64,000 bases of DNA from Planctomycetota bacterium (GCA_016713175.1 JADJPQ010000004.1:310001-374000); one strand, 5' to 3'. Counted from the first letter of the stretch, positions 19,205-27,279 are shown. Numbers and translations are program-made. Notes: a model not told the origin generated them from the letters alone.

Positions 19205-19651
19205 ATGGCTGTTCACGTCCTCCTCAAGCTCACGGGTCCGATGGACCACCTGCGCCTCGCCTGGCAGACCGGCGAGACCCTCCTCGAGTCCGTGACCTTC
19301 GACGAGGACCCGGAAGGGACGCGCTACAACATCCTGCTGGCGTTGCAGGAGATGATCACGAACGTGCTGCGGCACGCCTACGACCTGGACGAGAACAAGC
19401 CAGTCGAAGTGTCGTTCGGGATCAGCGAGGATGGCTTCGAGATCAGTCTGCGCGATCAGGGACCGGAGTTCGATCCGCTGGCGCACGACACCGAACAACT
19501 CGCGTCTGCCACCGACATGCCGGTCGAGGTCGGCGGCTATGGCATCTACATCGCGCGCCTGGTGATGGACGAGCTGAGCTGGCAACGGCAGGACGGCTGG
19601 AACTGCCTGCGCATGCGCAAGAACATCAGCGTCCCGGCGCAGGTGAAGTGA
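19205..19651 (+). CDS. RsbW/SpoIIAB-like anti-sigma-type serine kinase (HATPase_c_2)
   Basis: 148-residue protein with the GHKL ATPase fold of anti-sigma kinases: N-box ALQEMITNVLRHAYD, G1 box LRDQGPEFDP and G2-like GGYGIYIARLVMDEL. In characterised systems such kinases hold a sigma factor or another partner and phosphorylate an anti-anti-sigma protein. No STAS protein or cognate sigma factor is adjacent. The gene begins a rightward three-gene set with an RsbU-like phosphatase (13 bases downstream) and a receiver protein. Divergent from the amidase gene, with a 234-base gap between them in which I see no gene. Confidence 0.85.
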   Translation: MAVHVLLKLTGPMDHLRLAWQTGETLLESVTFDEDPEGTRYNILLALQEMITNVLRHAYDLDENKPVEVSFGISEDGFEISLRDQGPEFDPLAHDTEQLASATDMPVEVGGYGIYIARLVMDELSWQRQDGWNCLRMRKNISVPAQVK

Positions 19652-19664
19652 GGTAACCGTCGCC

Positions 19665-21293
19665 GTGGCGATCACCCACGCCTCCGCCGAACTGCTGGCG
19701 CGCCTGCCAGCAGCGTTCGGGCACCTCGCGTTGTTCGTCTGCGACGAACAGGGTGCGGTCGTGGAGCGCCACGGCGAAGATCAGGGCAGCCGGGTGAGTG
19801 CCGGCGGCGATGGGCCGCAGGTCGCGACCGCGAACGACCGCGCCGCCTTGCAGGTGCACATGCCCGGCGGCGGTCACATCATCGCGACGTTTCCGCAGGA
19901 CTCACCGGCGGCATCGTTGATCGCGGCGCTGCTGGCCGGGCTGTGCCAGCGCGAGCAGCTCGAGCTGGACATGGAGAGCATGAACACCAGTTCGCTGCAA
20001 CTGCTCGAACAGGTGGCGATGCTCGGCGAGACGCTGCCGAAGCTGTCGGCCGGCGAGACCGACGCCGAGATCGCGGCGATGGGGCTGAAGGCCTGCGTGG
20101 TCGCCGCCGGTGTCGAGCGGGCGGTGTTCCTGACGTTCCACCAGGAGACCGGCCTCTGTGAGGCGCTGGTGCACATCGTCGCCGACGATGCCGGCCAGGC
20201 CAACGTCGCGCCGTACCCGGCCGACGACTTCGTGCCGGCCGATCGCGGGTGGTGCGCCCGGGTCCTCGGCGTCGACGAGACGATGATCCAGGACACCGTG
20301 CCGAGCGGCCAACGCCTGGGGGAACCTGGGTCGCCGGAACACCTTGCCGCGCGTGAATTGATCGGTGTGCCGGTCAGCTACGGCTCCGGCCCCAAGCGGG
20401 TCGTGCTGGGCGCACTGTTGGTGATGGACAAGCGCCGTTCCTCGTACTCGACGCAGGAACACCTCGGCAGTCAGGAGGGGCAGGTCGCCACCTCGTTCGC
20501 GGCGATGCTTGGCGCGGTGCTCGGCGCGCGCAAGACGGCCGAACTCGGCAAGGAACTGCACATGGCCCAGGTCATCCAGGGCCAGATCCTGCCCGAACGC
20601 CCGGCGCAGGTGCCCGGGTTCGATCTGGCCGGTGACTACCAGACCTGCGGCGAGGTCGGCGGTGACTACTTCGATTACGTGCATCTGGCCGACGGTCGGA
20701 CGATGGTCGTCGTCGCCGACGTGTCGGGGCACAATCTCGCGTCCGGCATGATGATGGTCTCGGCGCGCGCGACGCTGCGCACGCTGGCCTCGGTCCGCGG
20801 CGAGCCGGCCCGCCTGTTCTCCGAACTGGCGGCGACGATGTATCGCGACCTGACGCGGACCGAACGGTTCCTGACCGCGGCCGCCGTCGTGCTGCAGCCT
20901 GGCAGTCACGAGGTCGAGATCGTCTCGGCCGGCCACAACGACCTGATGGTCTACCGCACGGCGACCGGCGAGGTCGAACGTCTCGCGTCCGAGAGCACGA
21001 TCCTCGGCTTCCTGCCGGCGCCCGAATACGAAAGCCGCCGCGTGCACCTGCAGGCCGGCGACTTCCTGTTCCTCTACACCGACGGCATCACCGAGGCCTG
21101 CGATCCGAACGGCGACATGTTCGGCGAGGACCAGCTGGCGTCGGTGCTGCAGCAGGCGGCGGCCGGCACGGCGCGACAGATCGTCGCGATGGTGCTCGCG
21201 TCGCTGCATCGGCACCGCGGCAAGACCTCGCGGGCCGACGACGTCACCGCGGTCGTGGTCCGCGCCGTCGCCGACACCGGAGCCAGGCCATGA
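19665..21293 (+). CDS. GAF-SpoIIE (RsbU-like) PP2C serine phosphatase
   Basis: 542 residues. Residues ~120-280 form a GAF-like sensory region (ERAVFLTFHQETGLCEALVH... ELIGVPVSYGSGPKRVVLGA), followed by a helical linker (LGKELHMAQVIQGQILPE) and a SpoIIE-type PP2C phosphatase with the metal-binding Asp motifs GDYFDYVHLADG, VVADVSGH, LYTDGITEACDP and ADDVTAVVV. Such enzymes dephosphorylate anti-anti-sigma factors. Start is GTG at 19665 with GAGG upstream. Its stop overlaps the start of the receiver gene by 4 bases. The N-terminal ~100 residues are not recognised. Confidence 0.88.
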   Translation: MAITHASAELLARLPAAFGHLALFVCDEQGAVVERHGEDQGSRVSAGGDGPQVATANDRAALQVHMPGGGHIIATFPQDSPAASLIAALLAGLCQREQLELDMESMNTSSLQLLEQVAMLGETLPKLSAGETDAEIAAMGLKACVVAAGVERAVFLTFHQETGLCEALVHIVADDAGQANVAPYPADDFVPADRGWCARVLGVDETMIQDTVPSGQRLGEPGSPEHLAARELIGVPVSYGSGPKRVVLGALLVMDKRRSSYSTQEHLGSQEGQVATSFAAMLGAVLGARKTAELGKELHMAQVIQGQILPERPAQVPGFDLAGDYQTCGEVGGDYFDYVHLADGRTMVVVADVSGHNLASGMMMVSARATLRTLASVRGEPARLFSELAATMYRDLTRTERFLTAAAVVLQPGSHEVEIVSAGHNDLMVYRTATGEVERLASESTILGFLPAPEYESRRVHLQAGDFLFLYTDGITEACDPNGDMFGEDQLASVLQQAAAGTARQIVAMVLASLHRHRGKTSRADDVTAVVVRAVADTGARP

Positions 21294-21661
21294 CGCAGCG
21301 CACGGTGTTGGTCGTCGACGACGAGCCGTTCATCTGCCGGTCGCTGTCGTTCGTGTTGCGCAAGGACAACTACAAAGTCGTCGAAGCGCGCAACGGTGAA
21401 GAGGCGCTCGAGGCGATCCGGCTGCACAAGCCGGACCTGGTGTTCCTCGACGTGATGATGCCCAAGATCAATGGCTTCGAGGTCACCGAGCGGGTCAAGG
21501 CGGACCCGGAACTGCGCGCCACCAAGATCATCCTGCTGACCGCCAAGGGGCAGGACAGCGATCGCGAGATCGGCAAGAAGGCGGGCGCCGACGACTACAT
21601 GACCAAGCCGTTCAGCCCGACCAAGATCCTCGAACGGGCGCGCGACATCCTCGGGAGCTGA
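21290..21661 (+). CDS. Single-domain response regulator (CheY-like receiver)
   Basis: 123 residues, receiver domain only: acidic pair VDDEPF, phospho-acceptor Asp in LVFLDVMMPK (about residue 54), conserved Thr/Ser in IILLTAKGQ and Lys in DDYMTKPFSP. No output domain, so it acts through protein contact. Four-base overlap with the RsbU-like phosphatase gene places it in the same message as the phosphatase and RsbW-like kinase, suggesting that a two-component input feeds the partner switch. Confidence 0.93.
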   Translation: MTQRTVLVVDDEPFICRSLSFVLRKDNYKVVEARNGEEALEAIRLHKPDLVFLDVMMPKINGFEVTERVKADPELRATKIILLTAKGQDSDREIGKKAGADDYMTKPFSPTKILERARDILGS

Positions 21662-21706
21662 CGCGGCGCAAGACATCGGTTGGCGGCGGCGGTAGTGTCG
21701 GCGGCG

Positions 21707-23113
21707 ATGGCGTATCCCCAGGTCGTTCGCGTCTACAGCACCTACCAGGACCCCGATTACGAGTGTCCCTGGCAGAGTCTGGTGCCGCGCGGCAGCACCG
21801 GGTCCGGCGTCATCCTCGGGCCGCGCGAGATCCTGACCGGCGCGCAAGTGGTCGCCAACGGCACGTTCGTGCAGGTGCAGAAACCGAGCGATCCGGAGAA
21901 GGTGGTCGCGCGCGTGGCGGCGATCAGTCACGACAGCGATCTGGCGCTGCTGCACGTCGAGGACCCGCAGTTCGCGCGCGGCATCCGGGCGGCGAAGATC
22001 GGCGAACTGCCGCGGCTGCGCGATCAGGTCGCGGTGGTCGGTTATCCGGTCGGCGGCGACGAGGTGTCGATCACCGAGGGTGTGGTGTCGCGGATCGAGG
22101 TCCAGCGCTACGAGCACAGCCAGCGGCACATGCTGGCGGTGACGGTCGACGCGGCGATCAACGACGGCAACAGCGGTGGGCCGGTGTTCGCCGACGACAA
22201 GGTGGTGGGCATCGCGTTCCAGTCGTTGCCGGATGCCGAGAACATCGGCGAGATGGTGCCGGCGCCGATCCTGTCGCGCTTCCTGGCCGGGGTGCGGCGC
22301 GGGCGTTCGCCGGAGGTGCCTGGGCTGGGCATCAGCACGCAGAACCTGGAGAACCCGGCGCTGCGGCGGTTCTTCGGGCTGCGGCCCGCCGATGGTGGGG
22401 TGCTGGTCACCACCGTCCAGTACGGCACCACGGCGTGGGGTGTGCTGCAGCGCGGCGATGTGCTGCTGAGCATCGGCGGGATGCCGGTCGCGGCGAACGG
22501 CACGGTGCGGTATCGGCGGCGGTTCCGGTGTCAGTTCGATGTCGTGGTCGGTGAGCACTTCGTCGGCGATCGGTTGCAGGCGGTGGTGCTGCGGGATGGC
22601 CGGCGGCGGCGGGTCAGCATGACGATGCGGCCGATGGCGTGGTTGGTGCCGCGCTATGAGTTCGAGCGGATGCCGAGCTGGTTTGTCTGGGGTGGGTTGG
22701 TGTTTCAGCGGTTGACGGCGGAGTATCTGCGCGTGTGGGGCGAGCATTGGTGGGACAAGGCGCCGAAGGAGTTCCTGCATCTGTTCCATGCCGGGGACCG
22801 GACGGAGGAACGGCAGGAGGTGGTGGTGTTGACGCATGTGTTGGCGAATGAGCTGAATCGTGGGTTTGATCATCTGGCGAATGAGGTGGTGGTGGAGGTG
22901 ATGGGGAAGAAGCCGCGGGATCTGCGGGATCTGGTGGGGTTGGTGACGGCGGCGCGGGGGGATGTGGTGATCCGGTTGAGTTCGGGAACGATGGTGTTGC
23001 TGGATGCTCGGGAGGTGGCGCGGAAGGGCAGTGCGATCCTGCAGCAGTACCGGGTGCCGGGGGATCGGTCGCCGGATCTGGGGGCGACGACGGGTCCGTT
23101 CGCCGGGGCTTGA
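21707..23113 (+). CDS. HtrA/Deg-like trypsin-fold protein, catalytic His replaced by Gln
   Basis: 468 residues, S1C-type protease fold followed by PDZ-like domains; the C-terminal part (WFVWGGLVFQRLTAEYL) resembles plant and planctomycete Deg proteins. The first catalytic segment reads EILTGAQVV where the family has T-N-A-H-V-V, so His is Gln at residue 47; Asp (HDSDLALLHV) and Ser (INDGNSGGPVF, Ser156) are kept. It is thus probably an inactive protease or a binding protein unless another residue substitutes. No signal peptide at the chosen ATG (21707); an upstream TTG at 21680 adds 9 residues without creating one. Cytoplasmic location is suggested. Same strand as the receiver gene, 45 bases downstream. 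Confidence 0.82.
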   Translation: MAYPQVVRVYSTYQDPDYECPWQSLVPRGSTGSGVILGPREILTGAQVVANGTFVQVQKPSDPEKVVARVAAISHDSDLALLHVEDPQFARGIRAAKIGELPRLRDQVAVVGYPVGGDEVSITEGVVSRIEVQRYEHSQRHMLAVTVDAAINDGNSGGPVFADDKVVGIAFQSLPDAENIGEMVPAPILSRFLAGVRRGRSPEVPGLGISTQNLENPALRRFFGLRPADGGVLVTTVQYGTTAWGVLQRGDVLLSIGGMPVAANGTVRYRRRFRCQFDVVVGEHFVGDRLQAVVLRDGRRRRVSMTMRPMAWLVPRYEFERMPSWFVWGGLVFQRLTAEYLRVWGEHWWDKAPKEFLHLFHAGDRTEERQEVVVLTHVLANELNRGFDHLANEVVVEVMGKKPRDLRDLVGLVTAARGDVVIRLSSGTMVLLDAREVARKGSAILQQYRVPGDRSPDLGATTGPFAGA

Positions 23114-23153
23114 CCGTTCGTTGTCAGGCGCGAGACTTCGGTGGCAAGGGAAC

Positions 23154-24278
23154 ATGGCATTCGCCCCAGACCACCCACCGTGCCCGAGTCAGCCTCTGCC
23201 ACGAAGTCGTGGTTGGCTCGTCGCGCGCGGCGGTTCGTGCTGGGATGGTGTGGATCGAGTCCGCGAGGACGACGGTGAACCGTCGCCCGCAACCCGCGCG
23301 CCGCGACTGAGCGAACGCGCGCTGGCGGCCATGCAGCTGCGGCACTTCTCCGTCCGGACGCAGGAGACATACCTGGGTTGGATGCGACGGTTCCACGAGT
23401 TCAACGGCGGTCGCGATCCCGCGCGCCTTGGCGCCGAACAGGTGACCGCGTTCTTGAACATGCTCGCGACGCAAGGGCGGGTTGCGGCGGCGACGCAGAA
23501 CCAGGCGCTGGCGGCGCTGCTGTTCCTGTATCGCGCCGTGCTCGAAATCGAACTGCCCTGGCTCGATGACCTGGTGCGAGCCAAGCGGCCCGAACACCTG
23601 CCGGTCGTGCTGACGCGGGCCGAAGTCACTGCGGTGCTCGGTCAATTCGAAGGGCAGCCGCGGTTGATGGCGACGCTGCTCTACGGTTGCGGTCTACGTC
23701 TGCTCGAGTGCTGCCATCTGCGCGTCAAGGACGTCGACTTCGGTCGCCACCAGATCACCGTTCGGCGCGGCAAGGGCGGCAAGGACCGGATGACGATGTT
23801 GCCGCGTTCACTCGAAGGCCAACTGGCGGCGCATCTGGAGTGGGTTGCCGCGCAACATCGCGAGGATCTGGCGGCGGGCGCGGGCTTTGTCGAGTTGCCC
23901 GACGCGTTGGGTCGCAAGTTGCCGAATGCCGGGCGCGACTGGGCGTGGCAGTGGGTGTTTCCGGCGACGCGGCTCTACACGTGCGGCGTGACTGGTCAGC
24001 GACGGCGGCATCATCTGCACGAGACGGTGGTGCAGAACGCGATGCGGCGGGCGGTGCTGGCGGCGGGGATCAGCAAGCGGGCGACGTGCCACACGCTGCG
24101 GCATTCGTTCGCGACGCACCTGCTGGAGGATGGCAGTGACATCCGGACGGTGCAGGAACTGCTCGGGCACAAGGACGTGGCGACGACGATGATCTACACG
24201 CATGTGTTGAACCGGGGACCGGCGGGGGTTATCAGCCCGGTGGATCGGCTGGGTGGGCTCGGCGGAGGGCGGTCGTGA
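23154..24278 (+). CDS. intI: Integron integrase (tyrosine recombinase, IntI family)
   Basis: Tyrosine recombinase that inserts and excises cassettes at attI and attC. Core residues are R in GCGLRLLECCHLRVKD, the H..R pair in CHTLRHSFATHL, H in LLGHKDV and the nucleophile Tyr in TTMIYTHVL. IntI-specific features separate it from XerC/D: the extra segment LPDALGRKLPNAGRDWAWQW before the RRHHLHE motif corresponds to the additional helix that binds flipped bases in folded attC. The N-terminal SAM-like domain starts around LRHFSVRTQETYLGWMRRF. With the ATG at 23154 the protein has 374 residues; a GTG at 23250 would give 343, nearer the usual ~340. It follows the Deg-like gene on the same strand. 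Confidence 0.92.
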   Translation: MAFAPDHPPCPSQPLPRSRGWLVARGGSCWDGVDRVREDDGEPSPATRAPRLSERALAAMQLRHFSVRTQETYLGWMRRFHEFNGGRDPARLGAEQVTAFLNMLATQGRVAAATQNQALAALLFLYRAVLEIELPWLDDLVRAKRPEHLPVVLTRAEVTAVLGQFEGQPRLMATLLYGCGLRLLECCHLRVKDVDFGRHQITVRRGKGGKDRMTMLPRSLEGQLAAHLEWVAAQHREDLAAGAGFVELPDALGRKLPNAGRDWAWQWVFPATRLYTCGVTGQRRRHHLHETVVQNAMRRAVLAAGISKRATCHTLRHSFATHLLEDGSDIRTVQELLGHKDVATTMIYTHVLNRGPAGVISPVDRLGGLGGGRS

Positions 24279-24364
24279 GCGGCGGTGCGGGTGGTGTTCG
24301 CTTGGTCTGTCTATCGCGGGCCGAGAGGCTCGCGGCCGGAGTGGATTCCGTCGGAAACTGCTTG

Positions 24365-24394
24365 TTGACAGACTGTTATCGGTTGCGTTGTAGT
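24365..24394 (+). promoter_or_regulatory. Candidate cassette promoter (Pc)
   Basis: A perfect -35 TTGACA (24365-24370) is followed after 18 bases by TGTAGT (4 of 6 against TATAAT). It lies after the integrase stop and 88 bases upstream of the first cassette gene, where a promoter driving captured genes would be needed since the integrase points the same way. Sequence match and position only. Confidence 0.45.
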
Positions 24395-24399
24395 GGCGG

Positions 24400-24462
24400 G
24401 TTAGGCCGACGAACACGCCGCGTTGGCGTGGATAGGCCGACCGGTCGAATACAAAGTTGGCC
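24400..24462 (+). other. attI-like recombination region
   Basis: Two core-site-like heptamers bracket this stretch: GTTAGGC at 24400 (exact GTTRRRY) and GTTGGCC at 24456. The second is preceded by ACAAA, as the class 1 attI1 core is, and is identical to the right-hand core of the first attC (25395-25401), so it most probably marks the junction with cassette 1; the gene starts 20 bases later. A 9-base direct repeat TAGGCCGAC and a small hairpin ACGCC/GGCGT lie between the two. Which core is used is not certain. Confidence 0.5.
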
Positions 24463-24481
24463 AGACGAATCGACTAATTAT

Positions 24482-25330
24482 ATGGAACCAGGCACTGGAC
24501 TGACTGTGCTCGGCGCAGCGCTCGGCTCGGCGAAGGTCGTCGAGAAGATCCTTGGCCCCACCGCGGAGTACCTGGGTGGTGGTATAAAGGACTGGACGGC
24601 CCGCAGGGTGAAGAACGTCGCAAGGATCTTTGAGAGGGCTCAGCACCTGCTCGGATACAAAGTCGACTCTGCAGGCTCTGTGCCTCCCCGCGTCCTCAAA
24701 GAGGTCCTAGAGCAGGGGGCCTTCTGCGAAGACCAGTTGTGGGCTGAGTACTTTGGCGGGGTGCTTGCAAGCTCGCGCACGGCAAATGGTCGTGACGATC
24801 GGGGGGCACGATTCGCAGCTCTCATCGCCAGTCTCAGCTCCTACCAAGTACGTTTGCACTTTGTGATCTACCGATTGCTCAAGCTACTGTTTGACGGTGA
24901 TGAGCACTCTGTCACGACGCCAGAGGGCCGTAACGCTTTAATGATGTTCGTTCCCATTGGAACATTTGGCACTGCAATGGAGCTGAGCCACGACGAGCAT
25001 CCGGACGTGATTCTCCAGCACGCGATCATCGGGCTTGTCTCGGAAGGACTGGTTGGCGATCGCTATCACTTTGGACCCGCCGACTACATTCAACGCAGCG
25101 GGTTCAAGGAGGCGGACTCCACTGGTATCTTGGTCCAGCCGTCTGCCCTGGGCGTTGAGTTGTTCCACTGGGCACACGGACTGGGTGACGTTCATCCTGG
25201 ACGCTTCTTAAGGGCAGACGTACAGTTCAGCTCTGAGGTGCGGTTGGTTGTGACCCCTGGCGTTCGCAGTGTCAGAGACCCCGGCCGGAAACTGGAAGAG
25301 CGGTTGCGCGAGGCACCCAAGAGCGGTTAG
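24482..25330 (+). CDS. Abi-alpha/DUF4393-like protein (cassette 1)
   Basis: 282 residues, cytoplasmic. From memory the N-terminal half closely follows the Abi-alpha (DUF4393) pattern, with VEKILGPTAEYLGGGIKDW, then VPPRVLKEVLEQGAFCEDQL and EYFGGVLASSR...DDRGARFAALI. The family was named for abortive phage infection, but its mechanism is not known. The C-terminal half is mixed alpha/beta without recognised catalytic residues. It is the first cassette gene, 20 bases after the attI-like core, and is followed 13 bases after its stop by attC1. Codon use is less GC-biased than in flanking host genes, as expected for a captured cassette. Phage defence is inference from family and context. Confidence 0.7.
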   Translation: MEPGTGLTVLGAALGSAKVVEKILGPTAEYLGGGIKDWTARRVKNVARIFERAQHLLGYKVDSAGSVPPRVLKEVLEQGAFCEDQLWAEYFGGVLASSRTANGRDDRGARFAALIASLSSYQVRLHFVIYRLLKLLFDGDEHSVTTPEGRNALMMFVPIGTFGTAMELSHDEHPDVILQHAIIGLVSEGLVGDRYHFGPADYIQRSGFKEADSTGILVQPSALGVELFHWAHGLGDVHPGRFLRADVQFSSEVRLVVTPGVRSVRDPGRKLEERLREAPKSG

Positions 25331-25343
25331 CAATTGCTGCGCT

Positions 25344-25401
25344 GGCCAACACGACGCAGCAACCGACCGGCGCCGGCGGCTGAGCGTCAAAGACGTTGGC
25401 C
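25344..25401 (+). repeat. attC site 1
   Basis: Imperfect palindrome of 58 bases. Outer boxes GGCCAAC (25344-25350) and GTTGGCC (25395-25401) are fully complementary. Inside are a 2-versus-6-base internal loop (AC opposite AAAGAC), then GACGC-AGC pairing with GCT-GCGTC with GA bulged on the right, and a CCGGC/GCCGG tip. This bulged architecture is that of attC sites recombined as folded single strands. The right core differs from GTTRRRY at one position. Confidence 0.8.
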
Positions 25402-25446
25402 GGACCATCCGACCCCGACGGCCATCTGCTAGAGTGTTGCCAAGAA

Positions 25447-26583
25447 ATGGGAATTGCCTTTTCGACCTTCCTGGGTGCCGTGAAGCCGAGGGACCGTACG
25501 GACCAGTACGTTGTGTTGGCGGCGTTGTTCTGCCTTGATGCACAAACGCTTCCCGTCACAGCAAAGCAGGTCTCGGACCTGCTCAAGCTGCATCTGCAGG
25601 GGAAGGCACCGACGAATGTCCACGCCAGCCTTCGCAGCTACACTGGTTATGTGGAGCCTGCCGAGAAGGGGCCGCCTCTGAAGTGGTCGCTGACCCCGAA
25701 GGGGCTAGATCAGCTCCGCAGCCAGAGCAAGCTCGCACTCCAGACAAGATCATCTGACGTCGACTTCGACTGCGACGTGGGAGTGATCTGCGCCCTGGAG
25801 CAGCCGGAGTTTGACGCCGTCGTCACCGCGATGGGGGGGGCTGCTGCGTGGAAGGACATCGGCAGCCAACGCTTTCCTCATGTCTATCGAGAGACGGCGT
25901 TGGCGACCGTGGGCGGCCGCAGTCTGCGTGTTGTCGGCACGACATCGACTTCCATGGGCCTTACCGCAGCAGCGATAGTAACGACTCACTTGGTGATGCA
26001 GTTTCGCCCTCGCCTTGTGGTGATGGTCGGAATCGCTGCAGGTACTCGGAGCAGCAGCAAGCAGTTCGGAGACGTCCTCGTTGCGGATCCGAGCGTCGAC
26101 TACAACTCCGGCAAGGTGGTAGAGCACGGCGGCATCCGTGAGTTCCAGCCCGATCCCTATCCCCTCGGACTGAATGCACGGTTGCGCATGCTTCTGCAGA
26201 AGTACCGGGGAGACCACCCCGTGTTCGGGGACATCAGAAGTCGCTGGAAGCACAGCGCACCGAAGCAAGCCAACCGTCTGCACATCGGACCTCTCGGTGC
26301 GGCGGATCAAGTGATCGACGACGCGTCGCGTGTGCTGGAGATCCAGAAGCAGTGGCGCAAGTTGATCGGCGTTGAGATGGAGACCTACGGGGTCTACCGC
26401 GCGTGTCACGAAGCGCCCGAGCCCAAGCCAAGGTTTGTTTCGTTCAAGTCTGTGTGTGACTTCGCTGCGGAAAAGAGCGACTCTTGGCAGGCGTACGCGG
26501 CGTTCTGCGCGGCCGAGTTCGCGGCCGAGTTCCTCAAGCGCGAGTGGGATGGCCTCTGGCCGACTGGACCAAAGCAGGTGTAA
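25447..26583 (+). CDS. Winged-helix plus nucleoside phosphorylase/nucleosidase protein (cassette 2, gene 1)
   Basis: 378 residues in two parts. Residues ~15-95 look like a winged-helix domain with helices around YVVLAALFCLDAQTLP and AKQVSDLLKLHLQG and a closing strand KWSLTPKGLDQL. Residues ~115-375 are the PNP/UDP phosphorylase superfamily fold: strand DVGVICALEQPEFDAV, phosphate/ribose-site segment VVMVGIAAGTRSSSKQFGDVLVAD, purine-site IGVEMETYGVY and a late FKSVCDFA with the Asp expected to protonate the base. Related domains serve as immune effectors that cleave ATP or other purine nucleotides; here the substrate is unknown. Start ATG 25447 lies 45 bases inside the cassette. The next gene follows after 2 bases. 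Confidence 0.8.
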   Translation: MGIAFSTFLGAVKPRDRTDQYVVLAALFCLDAQTLPVTAKQVSDLLKLHLQGKAPTNVHASLRSYTGYVEPAEKGPPLKWSLTPKGLDQLRSQSKLALQTRSSDVDFDCDVGVICALEQPEFDAVVTAMGGAAAWKDIGSQRFPHVYRETALATVGGRSLRVVGTTSTSMGLTAAAIVTTHLVMQFRPRLVVMVGIAAGTRSSSKQFGDVLVADPSVDYNSGKVVEHGGIREFQPDPYPLGLNARLRMLLQKYRGDHPVFGDIRSRWKHSAPKQANRLHIGPLGAADQVIDDASRVLEIQKQWRKLIGVEMETYGVYRACHEAPEPKPRFVSFKSVCDFAAEKSDSWQAYAAFCAAEFAAEFLKREWDGLWPTGPKQV

Positions 26584-26585
26584 CC

Positions 26586-27242
26586 ATGGCAAGCAAGAAA
26601 GCAGTGGCAAGTGTCGACCCCGAGTTTGCGGCTATCAGCGCTGTCTATGAGGCCCTGAGTTCGCTCGATGTGACCTCGCAGCGAAGAGTCTTGTCCTACG
26701 TCATGAGCAAGCTCGGAATAGAGACCGCTCCACCTGAGAGCAGCATGAGGATGGAGGACCGGACGGGCAGCGGTGCGGCCGATTCGGACGCCTCGCGAGA
26801 TAGCGATCGTGGAGCCAGAGCGAGCCAACAAGGCTCGACGGAGGCCGACACCGATGGCATCAGCGCTGTTGCACTCAAGTGGATGAGGCGAAGCGGCCTT
26901 GATTCTTCAAGGCTCGGAGACCTGTATAGTCTCGGTGTCGACGACATCGATCTCGTCGTGAAGTCGGTACCGGGTAAGACCAAGAAGGACCGCATGCTCA
27001 GCGTGATTCTGCTCAAGGGTATTGCCGCATACCTGAGCACCGGCGTCGCCAGGGTCAGCCACGCACATGTCAAGGAGGCTTGCCTCCACTACGATGCCTA
27101 TGATCAGGCTAACTTTGCAAAGCACCTCAGGTCCTTCTCGCCAGAAGTCTCTGGAGATGTCGGAAGTGGTTTCACTCTGACTCCCCGCGGACTGACTAGG
27201 GCAACTGAGACCATCAAGAGCATGCTCGGTTCAGGAGAATGA
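26586..27242 (+). CDS. Adaptor-like protein with C-terminal winged-helix domain (cassette 2, gene 2)
   Basis: 218 residues, no enzymatic motif. An N-terminal helix (FAAISAVYEALSSLDVTSQR followed by RVLSYVMSKLG) is of a type seen at the start of regulatory proteins; a Ser/Asp/Arg-rich linker (residues ~55-90) follows; the C-terminal ~120 residues resemble the winged-helix region of gene 1, with KKDRMLSVILLKGIAAYLST, HVKEACLHYD, KHLRSFSPE and the closing FTLTPRGL. Two bases separate it from gene 1 and no attC lies between, so both move as one cassette. I infer a partner or sensor for the nucleosidase; alternatively it is a DNA-binding regulator. Confidence 0.7.
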   Translation: MASKKAVASVDPEFAAISAVYEALSSLDVTSQRRVLSYVMSKLGIETAPPESSMRMEDRTGSGAADSDASRDSDRGARASQQGSTEADTDGISAVALKWMRRSGLDSSRLGDLYSLGVDDIDLVVKSVPGKTKKDRMLSVILLKGIAAYLSTGVARVSHAHVKEACLHYDAYDQANFAKHLRSFSPEVSGDVGSGFTLTPRGLTRATETIKSMLGSGE

Positions 27243-27279
27243 CCCCAGTGTCAACCTTCTCGATGGATACCTGTGGCCG

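Noticed and set aside
24400..24406. GTTAGGC as the attI/cassette 1 junction
   Set aside because: It is an exact core heptamer, but GTTGGCC at 24456 matches the attC right core of this array, is preceded by ACAAA as in attI1, and lies at the usual distance before the gene. Kept only as part of the attI region.
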